A DNA stretch of 64,000 nt, from assembly GCA_032158295.1 (NCBI GenBank), contig CM063244.1, forward strand, positions 27,006,930-27,070,929, given 5' to 3'. Source of the DNA: Pycnopodia helianthoides. Taxonomy: Eukaryota > Echinodermata > Asteroidea > Forcipulatida > Asteriidae. Positions 21,008-34,245 of the stretch are shown one piece after another. Position 1 is the first letter of the stretch. Each line of letters begins with the position of its first letter. Both the position numbers and the translations under genes were made by a program. The notes under the pieces were generated by a model, which saw nothing but the letters and a program-made list of their open reading frames with translations, was not told where the DNA came from and did no database searches.

Positions 21008-21143
21008 CTTTGTTGGTGGGGAGTTGCTGGGAATGCTGGACGGAGTCACTGATTGGATCTTGATGCACATTTTTTTTTCTCCTATCCAGTGATTGGCCAG
21101 TGAAGAGGCACCGGGACACTCTGCATCAAGACGTCTCGTGCAG
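21008..21143 (-). CDS. Plexin exon c5: end of PSI1 and following strand
   Basis: 136 bp; the first base completes a serine codon from c4, and the exon ends in phase 0 (acceptor TTCTCTCAG, donor ACAAAG|GTAACC). Encodes CTRRLDAECPGASSLANHWI then EKKMCIKIQSVTPSSIPSN. This supplies the last PSI1 cysteines, the conserved W before the C-x-x-I/L strand, and the P-x-x-I-P turn. Found by filling the gap between c4 and c6; both junctions are in phase. The similarity of 20498-20610 to 21190-21290 is a diverged repeat pair, not coding. Confidence 0.93.
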
Positions 21144-22701
21144 CTGAGAGAAGGGAACAAGTGAAGCATTAAGTTTATGTCAATTCAGAAGCAGCCCTTT
21201 GAGAGACCACAATGACCGCTTATACCAAAATGACCATAGTGGCCACAAACAACTCCAAGATTCAACCTACTTCCATTCAACCAAGAAGGTCACAGCAAAG
21301 GCCGTGTCCTGTATTGACAACTTCCCATATTTCCCAAGTTATCACACAGTCTATGTCTAAAACCAAACTAAATTTCAACTGGAAAAGAATAAGGTCAACA
21401 ATCAGCGAAATCAGATATGTCTGGGCGACTTGTGATATTTTATACAGAAATGCAGGATCCTCAAAGGATTCAAATTCACAGAGGCCATGGACAAAACGTT
21501 CTTCATCTTATTTGTGGATCTCTGTCTGCTTTCTGTTTGGAGAACATTTCAAGCAATTTTCAACAAAGTGACTATGAATTGTGCATGTGTATCTGCCCTC
21601 AGTGCCCTTCCAACTGAACTGATAAAGGAAACACTATGCAGAGGTGCAAACTCCATTCAATTGTGAGGCCTGTAAGAAAGGCCTCATTTTAAATTGTGTG
21701 AAAGTTCATCCAAATACCACATTGTGAAGTAAAAATGCATCGAAAGAAAGGAGAAGAAAGTGCAAGTAAAGTCAAGCTGAATCGTGGAAAGAAGCTTCAA
21801 TTCCAATGTTTGAAAAGTATCAATTGAAAAGTTTCAAGAGTCAAAACTTCCTGCAAGAAAGTATGCAAGAGAAATCACTCTATCATTGTAGACAATTGTA
21901 GACCTGAAACCACAACTGAAAATACACTTCTTACTAATATGATTTTTGTTTCAGCACTTCAACTTCAAGTAGCTATAATGTGCTTTTGCAACCTATGAAA
22001 CTAAATGTATCAGCACTTTACACAATGCTTTCAGTGTAATGACAAGTGATTTGCTTATATGTTTTTTAAAATCAATCCCGAGAACAGAAGTGGAGTTTAA
22101 AGTTTCTGTTACCAAATACAAACAGGACTTTCATTAGTGCAAAGCGGTCTGCCATCTGGCTTGCAATATGCTGCCAGTTTCGCTGAACAATTCCACGGTC
22201 ATCTTGTTTTTCTCCCACACAAATCAATGTAACCAAACCGAGGCTGGAAAGGGACCAATAGTCTGGTCCAGGGCTAATCCTTAGCACTAGCCCGGCGTAC
22301 GTTGTCTAGTAAAAACTGCTATGGGCTAGTAACCACCTCTTTTCAACTTGCCCTGTGGGCTACTACAATAATGCTCAATATTTCTTCCTTTAACAATTTT
22401 TAAAAGTGTTACATGATCTTTGATTGTGTGAATGTAGCTTCAATTACCCTATAAACTGGTTGCGATGGCTACCATTACTCAGAAAAGTACATTGATGACA
22501 ATACATTCTTTAAATATGGGTTACTATAACTTCCTTGGGGCAAGTCAATCCCACAGTTGACTAGCCTGGTGGGCTATACTTTACAAAAAGCTTAAGTGCA
22601 AGGCCTGTGGTCCCTTTAAGGTAAGAAGAGAATCTATATTCTTGCCTGCTTTTGTATGAGTAACATTATTAGCAATGGCAGCATGCAAAACAACCAACAG
22701 T

Positions 22702-22875
22702 TGGCCCCAATTTCAAAGGGTTACTTAAGCACACACATTTGCTAAGCACAACAAAATTATGCTTACCAACCTATCATTAAGGTTACCAGCCAAAGTGGCA
22801 TTTCCAATTTACCAATTGTGACTGGTGTCCTGATCATTTGCTGCTTAAAAAGCTTTAGTAAAATAATTGGGCCTC
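22702..22875. mobile_element. hAT-like MITE (CAGGGCCC family), copy 4
   Basis: Ends TTGGCCCCAATTTCAAAGGG and TAATTGGGCCTCG, with internal GCTTAAGC-like and GTGACTGGTGTCCTG blocks of the family. About 174 bp, in the c4-c5 intron. The rest of 21144-23224 shows no exon; a poly-A/T-rich stretch lies at 22970-23060. Confidence 0.65.
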
Positions 22876-23224
22876 GATTTTAAACAGGAAGATTTACCAC
22901 CCGATGTCGTTGCTGTTAAACTATTTGAACTCTTCAAAAACATGACATAGTAAAAGTTAAGTAGGGAGGTTTGCAAAAGAAAAAAAACACCAACACCAAA
23001 CAAACAAAAAACATAAAACAATTCTGACTAAAGGAAAAGAAATTTTGAGAGAGGAAAACAAAAAGTATTCTTTTCAGATCTTGACCTTGTTCTTCCTTGT
23101 TTGACCACAGGGGCTGTGGGTCTTCCTCTTTGGTTTGACTTAAGTACCGCATTTTGGGGCATTGAGTGTGAGTACAGAGTGCTTTGTGGTTTCGGCTAAA
23201 TGTCATACATGGCGCACGGCTTAC

Positions 23225-23337
23225 CTTGTTAGCAGCGGGCACCAGCCACAGTGTGGATCGCCCACGTTCCCGCCAGCTGACAGGCATTCTTCACAGGTTG
23301 TCATTGTCTCGCAAGTCTGTATCGGGACCTTGCTGAT
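23225..23337 (-). CDS. Plexin exon c4: end of sema, PSI1 core
   Basis: 113 bp, phase 0 to 2 (acceptor TGTGCAG, donor AACAAG|GTAAGC). Encodes [20 protein letters not shown] then [10 protein letters not shown]. This is the last sema strand (x-V-P-x-x-x-C) followed by the PSI signature C-x6-C-x2-C and the H-C-G-W-C motif seen in nearly all plexins. It joins c3 as MTEKK|ISKVP. Confidence 0.96.
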
Positions 23338-23978
23338 CTGCACACATTACAAAGGAACACTGTTACATTCAATTCATTTCAACTTTGGAAAAGTCTTCCC
23401 GCAAATCCTTAAGGGGGAACCTTGCATTACAGAAATAGATGAAACCAAAATTTGTAAGACCTCAGTTATTACAGAATGATGAAAGATGGATACAAAATGT
23501 AAAGTAACTCTTAACGTTTTGAGTTTTATTAAAATACAGGGAAATGTTACCATGAGGATTATACTATATTAAGAATACCAATGCCAAGCACGTACAACTG
23601 ATGACATTTTTGAACATGTAGTTGATGTCTCTCATAGGAATGCAGCCCTCATAAACTACACGATAAATTAATAGACCGATCCATTAAGTCTAACCCACTG
23701 CACACTTGAGTAACAACATATGAACATGTTAACCTATGTGACATTTCAAAGCTTTGCAGCATGCTTTTGTAATATTTGTATTCCAAGTTTGTGGATGTCA
23801 TTGAAATTATGTTTAAATTTGTTTGAAGAAGTACCGCCTTAATGCTGATTTCGTGTGAGCAGGTCACCCATATCACGTTAGCTGGCCCTTATAAAAAAAT
23901 AGAATCCAATTTCACAAATGCGTTCCGTTTTCTAATCAGGCATTGATCCCAACATGTAGTCTGATCAATCACTTGGTT

Positions 23979-24176
23979 TCAATCAGCACCTATCGACTCT
24001 TTCATCAATGAGCATGCTGGATTAACCAGGTTTCCACGGTCCCCCGCAGGTGAGATGATAATCTCGCCGCAATCTGTACTGATACAGATCGAAGCTTTGC
24101 TCGGGTGATACTTGTAATGAATTCGGCCGGTGGTACAGTTTGGCAACTGTAACTGAACAGTCTGTTTCATTTTCAC
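23979..24176 (-). CDS. Candidate alternative terminal exon after the sema domain
   Basis: I do not recognise a domain. Directly after a CGCTTCTAG acceptor the frame is open for 65 codons to a TGA: VKMKQTVQLQLPNCTTGRIH, then PSKASICISTDCGEI, ending KESIGAD. It is phase 0, so exon c3 (MTEKK, phase 0) could splice onto it and give a short protein that ends right after the sema domain without TM. It has four cysteines and one sequon, and its composition is less AT-rich than its surroundings. An AATAAA lies about 450 nt downstream on the same strand (23525-23530). It could equally be a chance open frame or a remnant of something else. Confidence 0.3.
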   Translation of the reverse strand: MKMKQTVQLQLPNCTTGRIHYKYHPSKASICISTDCGEIIISPAGDRGNLVNPACSLMKESIGAD

Positions 24177-25572
24177 CTAGAAGCGACGTGTCGTACATCA
24201 TACATGATCCACGTACAAGTACACTGTCTGTTGTGTCACATACAGAAAGGCATAATTCTTAAGCCTTATTCACCTTGCCTTCAGATAAGTCATATTTTTT
24301 GATGAATCTGCCCCAGGGTCAAGTTTAGTCGTTCTTTTGAATATCTAAGTACTGATTTATATGAGGGGAAGTGCACTTTGCATAATCCAAGATCAAAATT
24401 TAAACAACTTCAACCCCTCCCAAGACCTGTATAATTAAAGATGTGCTACATGTTGACCAGAGTTTGAGAGAACTTCAAAAAAATCTCCATTAGTCCACAG
24501 TTCTTGTAGGCCCAAACTTTCACATGACCAGAGCTATAATTTTTACAAGACCTCGCAAAAAATCCTTTTGGTTTTATATTAGCTGAACTTTTAAGAGGAG
24601 ATTCAGAACTTAAAAGCTTTTTTACATATATTCGAAAGTATGTGTTTTTGTAAAAAAATATATACTGGACTGCTGGACTTGTTCGTTTAATAGGCCCCTA
24701 GCCAAGTGCTAAAATGACTCCACTCTGACTCAAGGTGCAGTGGATTTTCCAAGCCCTGTGGGTGTATCTAAAATGCCAGCATCAGTTTTCAAAAAAAAAA
24801 GGTTTTAATCCTAAGTATTATTTCTTGCCTCACATTATTACACATTTAAAAACATCAACACTCAACAGAAGTTTGCTAGCTCTTTTCTCAGAGACTCTAC
24901 TCGGAACCGTTTTTCAGTAAACATTTCATGGATTGATTTGATGGGGTTGATGATGCTTCTTGGAAACTAGAGAACCGTAATGACTCATTTATAAAAAAAA
25001 AAGAGGTGATGTACTATCCCTCTTACCATCGTCATCGGTCAAGCCCTGAATGCCTCAAGACACTTGCCCTCTTCTGAATTCCATTAGGCTAAGAAATGCC
25101 ACAAGAGACACAGTGCTTTAAAAGCACTGCATTATTTAAGTACATGTTCATCATGCATATCTTTGTTTTTCAAGTGCCCTACTGAGAGATCCTACGTGTG
25201 AGTACTATAGACACATAATCCTCACGCTTGACTTACAATAATATTCCAACATAATTTAGAATATATGTATGAAACAGCAATAAGAATTTCCAAAGTACAA
25301 GTATACATATATACAGCACAAAATTAATAACAGACAATTGTTTAAATAAAACAAGAATATAATCATTAAAATTACAACAGAACTCTTTATCATGCTGCCA
25401 CCATGTTTCCTATGTGCAACAACAACAAACAATTTTGTTATTACTAATTTTTGCATTAAAAAATGGGACCATAACATAACCCTTTTCAGCCTCAGTTTGG
25501 TCAGCCTCTCAGCCTCAGTTTGGATTTATAAAGGACAATGATAAAATGGTAGTGCCATAATCGAGGTGGAGC

Positions 25573-25800
25573 ATTGTGGGCGAGTGGTCTAGTGCATTCT
25601 GTTCTGTCATTCACAGAGTGGGGGTTCAAACCTCAGCAGGGCTGGTCACAAAGCTTGTTTTCTTGGGCAAGTCCTTTGGAAATTGGATGGGAAATAAAGC
25701 TCCAGTGCACTAGAATTAGAGTGCATGAAAAAAAGAACCCAGAACACTCATCCTGGAAGGGTAAGGGTCTACCTCAGTTTTCTGGTTCATTGTGAGCAAC
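25573..25800 (+). mobile_element. tRNA-derived SINE, plus strand
   Basis: tRNA-like head with an A-box-like GGGCGAGTGGTCTAG and a B-box-like GGGTTCAAACC (about 25620-25634), followed by CTTGGGCAAGTCCTTTGG, a body motif typical of this SINE type. The open frame at 25574-25795 is this element. Confidence 0.6.
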
Positions 25801-26315
25801 CTTGTCTACAGGTTTCGTCAGGCTTCCGAGTTACAGTGATTAAGCTCGCTTTTCAGGCAACTTTTCAGGGTATCTGCACACTTTAACAAGTCAAGACCCT
25901 TTTAAGGCTACCCTTAACAAAATTTCAAACCAAAATAAGTGAATAAAGCAGGGAGAGAAACTGCTACTCCCCGCTCACACTTTGTTACTTTTTTTACGCG
26001 CAGTGCATTTCGGTTCTTTTCGAGCTGATAAGAAAATTCATTGCACGCTTCATAAATATTTTTAAGATCTCAATAACTGACTTTAATACTCTTTAATGCG
26101 TTTTAAGACCTTAAATTTGGATAGCTCAATTAATTTGTAATACTTTTTAAGGATCGGCAGAAACCCGGTGGATTTCATTACCAGAAAATAATTATAATAA
26201 TAACAATCAAAAGGTCTCTTAGATTGTTCCCTTCAATGCATCTGATGAAGTACTACTAGTTGTTGCTACAAAAGCTCATGTATGTTTATGTATTTTAGCA
26301 ATACACTGTAGTATT

Positions 26316-26428
26316 AATGCCGGTTTATAGTCGATCGGGCGATGATAATCATCAAACGCTCATGATCGCCAGTGTCTTCAGTGACTAGTCACTGAAGCCT
26401 ATAGCAATAACTATAAACTGCATTTTTT
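26316..26428. repeat. Small palindromic element
   Basis: Ends GCCGGTTTATAGT and ACTATAAACTGC are imperfect inverse complements; in the middle TCAGTGACTAGTCACTGA is a perfect 18-bp palindrome, and GATCGGGCGAT pairs with ATGATCGCCAG nearby. Likely a small MITE. Confidence 0.5.
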
Positions 26429-28154
26429 ATAATTGCGCATCAATATTTTCAGTCGCGTGACAGTAGAAACTGGCCTTTAAAGTGCTACCACTACCATTTA
26501 TTGGTATCTGTATAATCATACATAATATTTAATAACAAACACAGTTGAAACTGAGAGATGAAACATGAATGTAGCTATAGACAGATGAACCAGAGATGAG
26601 ACACATGGAAGGAAGGTTTTTTTACACGGTAAACATCTCAAATGGAAAAATAGAAAAGTCACAAAACAAATCCTTCCCTCCAACCCCCCCCCCTTTGTCT
26701 TCATAATCCCTGCTTACCCCCTGCTTTTTCTGAATGCTTCTTGCTTTTCTCTCTCCACTCTCTCTATTCATGTTTTTCCACTTGACTGCTTTTGTCCCCC
26801 TTGTATGCTTGTACGTGTGTTGTCTTGTCATTTAGCCTTCGAGAAAGACTCTGCTAGGGTCGAAACATCAGGCCACTAACTAATTTTTTGCATTTATACT
26901 ACAGGTCCTTTTGGTTGGTAAGCAGTTTGCAACAGCTAATTCTAATTTCTCAAAACAAATCAGTAATCAGACTGTCATCACAACATACAGTCAGAAAATT
27001 AAATAAGACAACAGAAAGGTTGAGATGCTTGTGTTAATCAAACAAGGTTTACGGCCCTTGAGCAAACTAAACAAATCTGACAGTTCTGCTGAGAACTCTC
27101 CTGGGAGCAGAAAGTTAAAGGCCTTGTCTTGTCTTCTAGTCTGATCTCTACGAGGTTTTCAGGCCATTGGCCGAAGTGGGAAAAAATACATCAACAGAGT
27201 CTCAGTCTAAGTGTAGGAATTCAAATCTTTGTCAAGTTCTTCATTTTCATTTTGGAAACTTTGTTTGTTCTATCCCAGGGTGACCATAAGGCCTTTTCGC
27301 CAAAAGACAGGCCTACAGAATTTTTGCAAGATGTAAGATTAAGAACTTAATAGTTCAATGTTTCTGCCGTCGGCCACAGCATCATGTGGGTTTAAACCAT
27401 ACGGAAATTGATGAGATGGAAGAAATTTATAGAAGGATAGATGAAAATATTGTTATTAAGAAATAATCAAATTAAAAAGGTCATTAGCCATCTGTACAAA
27501 TTGTCTACGCCTACTTCAAAGAGTATCAATCACTGGGAGGAAATTGTATCAACTGAAATTATATTGAAGTGTATTAAAGGAAAGACATATCTTTTTATTT
27601 TTTGACACTGGATCACAAACAACTTTGTTGCTGTGCAGGAGAAAAAAAGGAAATCTTCATTTATTTAATCTGGAAAAACACTAATTACCGAAATATGATG
27701 AATGATATTAAATTTAATACACTATCAGACCTGTTTATTGAAAGAGAGAAGCTCTGAATGTTGTCTCTTTAACATGGGTGAATGAAAGTGGAACAGATGG
27801 CAAACACCTTTCATGCTTTACGAAGCAAATCTGTCCACTACTGAAGAGACATATGTTGAGAATTATTCAAACGCTAGCCCAAGCGTGAAGTAACACAAGA
27901 AACAAATGGAGATCAATTAAATTTGTTTCCCCCTTCCCGCAGAAAGTATTTCATGTAGTGGCATGCATCACTGCAGAGTTGGATGTTTTCTACGAAATCA
28001 GTAAAATGGGCAAAGTGATAAGTAACGATGTTAATTATTTGTAGCCCCCCAAGGTGCTTGATATGATCACCCCCTAGGTAGCGAGCTCATTTACATCATC
28101 CCTTAAACTGTATCAACTCTCCAGGGAGACTGCAGGACCAGCTGTTTGTTAAGT

Positions 28155-28830
28155 CCATATAACCCATCTATCTACATCTATACACCAATCGTTTGATCAA
28201 GAATGGCAATTAACAAGTCTTGAGTTTTGTACTCCAAGGAAGAGTGGAGCAATTATTGGTTTTATGTGACTTAATGATTTCAGCAAAAAAACAAATTTGT
28301 ACATGGCTTAGAAGTCACATATCAACCATCTATCAAAACCATTAATTGTTCGATCAAGAACTGCAATTAACAAGTCTTGAGTTTGATACTCCGTGGAAGA
28401 GTGAAGCAATTAACGGTTTATGTAGAGAGTCAGGGTTCTTCCCAGGGTTTTTCCAAACTGTGGGGCACTCTGACCTAAGCATGCTGAATTGAAACAAAGT
28501 CTTTGGAACGTTTTTTTACTTGGTATTTATCTTTGGAAAGCCTTACTGTGCAGTCTGGGGGATCTTAACAAATTTAGAATTAGATCTGAAGTAACAAAAA
28601 AGTTTGCGTATTGGCTGCAATTGACACATATCGCCCCATAATTCATGCGCATTGGCCCGACACACTAGCATGTGCATGAGGAATACCCTGAAAGTGACTT
28701 TATGATTTCACCAAAAACAAATGCCAAAATGGTATGGAAAGCACATACCATCCACCTATCTAACTATTGCAATAAACAAGTCTTGAATTTTGTACTCCAA
28801 GGAAGAGTGAAGCAATAATGGTTAATCTAG
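28155..28830. repeat. Three intronic repeat units
   Basis: Units near 28155-28265, 28315-28425 and 28742-28830 share AACAAGTCTTGAGTTTTGTA, ACTCCAAGGAAGAGTG and AGCAATTA blocks, preceded by ATCTATC-rich sequence. The first two are about 160 bp apart; the third is about 420 bp further on. Local duplication within the intron. Confidence 0.75.
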
Positions 28831-31800
28831 AAAGTGACTCGCTTTACATACATTGTACCTGAAGCATTTCCATGTCCAAAAGTTTTAGAAGGCATCCATC
28901 AACCATCTATGAAACACCTCTATAAAGATTTATAGAAGGCAAGGGGAAATCACTTTTGGTTGGAAAAGGGTCTCCACTTATTTTAGCAATAATTGCAATA
29001 AGGATTCAAGCTCTAATTGTGACGACTTGCATGTAGCCATCAAAAACAGGACTTGAAAAGAAAGGACTTTGTTTACAATTTATAAAAGATATACTAAAGT
29101 TAAGCAGTAAACCTAATATACTGAAATCAATTTTAAACACAGATTTCCATGTTGAATGATAAATCATAACCCTTTTTCAAAAAAAGAGAAGAAATTTAAA
29201 AGGATGATTACTTGTGTTCAGCCAAATGCTATAAGACCCACAGGGAAAATGATCAAACAGTGAAACTACTATGCAGTCCAATAATAAACGTTTCTCAAGA
29301 TACTGTTCAAGTGAATTTGTATGACCATGACACGGCACAGCTAGCTCTGATCAGAGTTGGCCACTGATCAGAACATTGCTGACAGGTTTTCCACACTATC
29401 AGCAACTTTATCATATACAAAGTTATCTATTGGTTTTTAGATTGAAAGTGTGTTCAACAAGTCTAATCCGTTGTAACGTGAACATAATTATGATTGGCTT
29501 TTATTTGACTAGAAGATAAAAAACCTGTGTCCCAGTGATACTTTACCTACATATTTACAAATGGGCAAGCTCTAAAAATAACAGCAGCTAGCAGTAGGTT
29601 CCCGAAAAACAGTTCACTCCATAAGAAAGAGAGGCAGCAAGGTAAAATTCAGTTTTGTGATCCACTCATTTTGCAAGAGATAGTGTCCTTATGGAAATGG
29701 GAACAGTCTCTAATCTCACATTAAAATGGTGAAAAATGCCACTGTGTTTGATACCATTCAAGTGCAATTTTTGTCAAAATCCAAAATGTTTTCGATGTCC
29801 CCTTTTAAGTATATGGTTTCTACATTTTTGTAAAGAGAATTTCTGTTCATTCCTGAATTTTGATGAGAGTCATTCAATCAAAACGGCATTGAAATTGACT
29901 GACGCAAAAATTACTCTTTGGAATTGCACAGACCCATTTGTTTTTGATGTCCGATGACCTCATGTTTCAAATTTTGCTCTGAAAGGGTATCGAATAAAAT
30001 GACATTTTACACCATTTATAAGGTAACAGAGACTTGTAATTTTTTTCCCACCTTCATAAGACTCTTTCTATTGGAAAAGGACTGCATCACAAAATTGAAT
30101 TTGACCTTGGAACCCCTCGATAAACAGAAAATGGAACAATATATGGACTGTGAAAAGTTTAAAACCAACTTCCTATCTCAGTATGTTTCCTGTGTTCATT
30201 TAACTCTGACACTGTTACATAACCTTAAGTCCTTGGTCAATGACCATTTTTTTAATTCTCACCCTGAGAAAATGGTATGTCATAGGTACCTCATGAGAAT
30301 GTCAATTGTTATCACTATAATTCCTTATTCTTATTCTTTATAAGTTCCTTTACTTTTTTGGGGGGAGGGGGACACTTAAATCATACTCTATACATGTACA
30401 TGATTTTGAAACCATGTAAAATAATTAGCACATTACATTAACAGACTTGGAAGGGGCAAGGCCATTTTCATTTTTGCAAAAGACACTTCTGTTGGCAAAT
30501 CTTGAAGTCTGTTGGAATAATCTGAAACTGGAACCTGGAGAAACAGAGGTCATGGCCCCCTGTGGCCTCCTGTTACTCCACGCCTGATTTATTGCAACTT
30601 TCTTTACCCCTATTCCATTCACTCCAATCACCGAAACAACTTCAACAACAAGAACAAAGACTTTGTAATTTAATCGAAAGCATTAATGTCTTTCCCATAT
30701 ATGCACATCCTACATATCAATTAATTCTCCCCCAATATCAATAACTTGGGTATCAGCACACCAGCACTGGACACTGTGTGGACAGGTCGTTCTTAGCGTC
30801 AATGCTTCCAACAGGTGTCCTGTATAATGGATGACTGCCAGGGTTGGGGTATTGGGTAACAAATTTCATATGGGTGGGAAATACATTTTATGGTTATGGG
30901 ACCAGAATAAAGGTGGTATTCCCATGGACTGGAATTTCAAGGGCATTGACGGTCAGACGGCATTGTTTGGGAACTGGTCTGTTATTATTATTTTGTTCAT
31001 CAGTTCAAGAAATACCCAGCTGATTAGTAAGAGATGTTACCTCACATTTGATAGTATTTATTTAAAAAAATCCCCATTGGTGTTTTGAAATTCACTTTAA
31101 TTTTTGTTCATTAATTTCTGACAGGTAAATCTCAATGTTCTCCTGGTTCCACCATGCAATGACTATAATCCCATACTTACACACTTCACATAATGTAACG
31201 CTCCATGCCCCCAAAACAGGTACTTTCTAATTTCGCTTGCTCATCAAACAGACGAGAATGAGAGCTTACAATTAACACCTAATTACACGTACTGCCTATA
31301 ATGTAAGTGTTGATCACCATGTACATGTGGAATGTTTACGAGGGCCTTAGTCATCACATCCCATCGACAAGTAATACCAAGGGTGATATTTCAATCATGT
31401 CTTCAATTCTAATGCCACATCACTAATTCTGAGAAGTGCTTGACGTTGGCATGGGACATCACAAGTTTAAAAAATGTCAAGTAATGAACCACAAGGGAAA
31501 TTGACTGGGAAATTTCAAAGGTTTGGGGTGTTGAACAAAGAAAAATTGAAGTTGAAAAAATAATCACCAGTTTATCGTCCCACTCTCATCCATTTTTGAA
31601 ACCGCATCCCTTTCCCCCCGAAAAACAACAACATTTTTCATGTATTTTTGCTGTTTTTTCAATTGATTTAATTTACCCATATTTTAGACTTTTTTACAAA
31701 GCCAACAAATTTTAAGTCTGGCTCTTTCCTCCTTGAAAAACAAAACAAAACAAAACAAATAAAAAGGCCCTTATCCTCCTCTCTCTGAAAAACCCAGGAT

Positions 31801-33139
31801 GATCAACTGTTTGTTTGTTTTATTTGGCAAGTTTGTCAGATTTGTTTATACAGTTATCAATATTCAATTTCAGGTGCTATATACAATCTCCAAACAATTT
31901 GAAATTTACAGTATTGTATGCTAAACGGTCCATTTTATGATACTGTAGCCTTACAAATTACTACTGCACAATAATATAATTTACGGTTTATAACAAAAAA
32001 TTATTGCCAGAAGTTGAGATGTGCAGAATGTTGAAAGTAAAGTACAATATGAAAAGATGTTGGTTTTGGGGCATTGCATGGTGAGATACAAAATGGCAGT
32101 TTAGTTTGCGGTAACACCCATGTGAAATCTACTCCGCGGCAGTAGAATACACAGCAAGACAAGATCTCAGAGAACAAAGCTACATGGCAAAGTATGTACC
32201 GCAAACCAAGTATACAATATTGAAAGAATTGTCCAATTGGGAAATAAATTCTATTCAATTTATACATTCCTGATGTATGATATCCCAAATTCTTTAAAAA
32301 GAATGTTATTGTTAACATTTATATACTTTCATTGTGGCTGACTGTTTGCCCCCCCCCACAACTAAACAGAAAGGAACGTCAGCAACCCTACATGGGATCC
32401 TAGTATCACTGACGATCCCAAACAATGCATGATTATTGATCACTCTCTGACCTACATGTCATGACTAGTTGATTCCTATGACCTCATCAAGCCATGGCCG
32501 ATTTTTTCCCACCTTCCCTGACCTCATTAAGGTAAAAGTTTCCCATCATTCCAACGCCTACCAGACACAATACATGCTTAACTGTGCACAGCACTACAAG
32601 TACCCAGAGCTGTGTGCCTGTCTACCCACCTCTGTTAACAGGATTTAATCAACAGGTGTTCCGCACCACTGGGATTCCTCAATACTTCCTCCCTTAGGTT
32701 CCATTATAGTCCCTCTATTGATCCGCTACCTGAGAGCTGAAAACGATTTTCTTTATCCCCTTTTTTATATTAATGATGTTGAAGAAAAGGATTTTAGCAA
32801 TGGTAGCACTTATAACTATGAGTCATCGTGGGAATTGAAAAGGTTTTTTATTCCAAAGGTGGAAAGTGGCCACTGAAAGGCAGAAAGTTACTAAATTATT
32901 GTGGAGCATTATCAAACTGACTGAAGTGTGAAGTAGAATGTTATTCCAAAGGGTGTGTTTTTTTTATTTCGTTGCTACATATTATTTTTTTTTGTAATTG
33001 AATAATAATTTCAACTAAAGGGCAAGTCCAAGAAAAGGTCCTGTTGCGGTCCCATACCTAAGTAAAGGTAAGTGAAGACTGTCCTGAGCCAATATGGCTC
33101 ATCAGGCCGGTGTTTAAATCCGGTTTCATTGGCATTAAA

Positions 33140-33365
33140 CGACTGAGAGTATTTTTTTTTCCCCTGGACAAGATGCCAGTCCACTGCAGGCTACTCCCCG
33201 GCTCTCACCAGTACCCATTTGTACTCATGGGTGGAGAGAAGCAATTATGATAAAGTGCCATGCTCAAGGACACAAGTGTGCCACTGACCAGGCCATGATT
33301 CGAACCCACATTCTGTAAATTACAGAAATCCACCGTCCTACAGCCCTTGGCTACTACACCCCATA
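33140..33365 (-). mobile_element. tRNA-derived SINE, minus strand
   Basis: The minus strand starts with TAGCCAAGGGCTGTAGGAC and has a B-box-like GGGTTCGAATC near 33300, then GTGTCCTTGAGCATGGCACT and TTGCTTCTCTCCACCCATGA, a body shared by widespread marine-deuterostome SINEs. Confidence 0.65.
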
Positions 33366-34029
33366 CCTAAGTACCATTTTATCTGCAAGGACTAATCAAT
33401 TCTTGTTGGGTACTCTCCTGGCAGATGCCCAACATTAGAATAAACATTGTTGAAATCAATGACCATCCCAATTGCTTTCCAGAGGGTTTAACTTTCCAAA
33501 TGGCCCATACATGTACGGAACTACATGTATGAGAACTCTTGGAGTCGCCCTAAAACATGTTTTTAAAAAGCAGTTAAAAAATAAGCTGCAAAGTATTTTC
33601 TTAAAGTTACTTTGATGAAAGAGTGTATGGTACAAATAATCCGATAGGGATGTTCTGCCTGCAGCATATATTTTTATGGGAATTTTAAAAACATTCATTT
33701 CATTTTATACTAATGAGCGAAATGGCAAAAAAACTTGCTTCTAAAATTGATAAGTTCCAATGTGATAAGCATAGTAATGTTTTTTCAGAGGTGTGATTCC
33801 TGTACATTTAAGTTCATTATGCCGGCACGATACTTCACAGAGGCAATCCATGCCCCAGGTCATTGCCTTGGTGCCCCTTAATATAGTATGCTATAGTAGC
33901 AATTTAAATTTCTCTCATTGAGGTGCATCTTACTATATAGATAAACTGATAAGCCCTTACAGGAATGAAGTACCAGGCCAGATTATTTATTGTACAGTAC
34001 AAATATGAAGGACTTGAAATATCAGTCTC

Positions 34030-34245
34030 CCTAAATTACACTACAGCGGTCCGCTGGCCAAATGCTAGTTAAAACACCTGAGGACCAGTCAAAATTCACT
34101 GCCAAGTGGTCCGTCTGGCTAGTTCAGTGTTGAAAAGCATCCCTATTTAAAACGAATTATGGACAAGAGCAAAAGCTGCCAGACCAGTGAAACGAAAATC
34201 TATCTGGTCCTGCTGGCTAGTCACAGAAAAAGTTAAGGACAAACC
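34030..34245. repeat. Dispersed repeat (CTGGCCAAATGCTAGTT family)
   Basis: Shares GAGGACCAGTCAAAATTCA, AAGTGGTCCGTCTGGCTAGT and CAGTGTTGAAAAGCATCC with 47740-47870, and in inverse orientation with 43060-43180. Unknown class. Confidence 0.6.

Noticed and set aside
29954..30343. 129-residue open frame in the long intron
   Set aside because: No domain, no coding-like composition, and the plexin needs no exon there.
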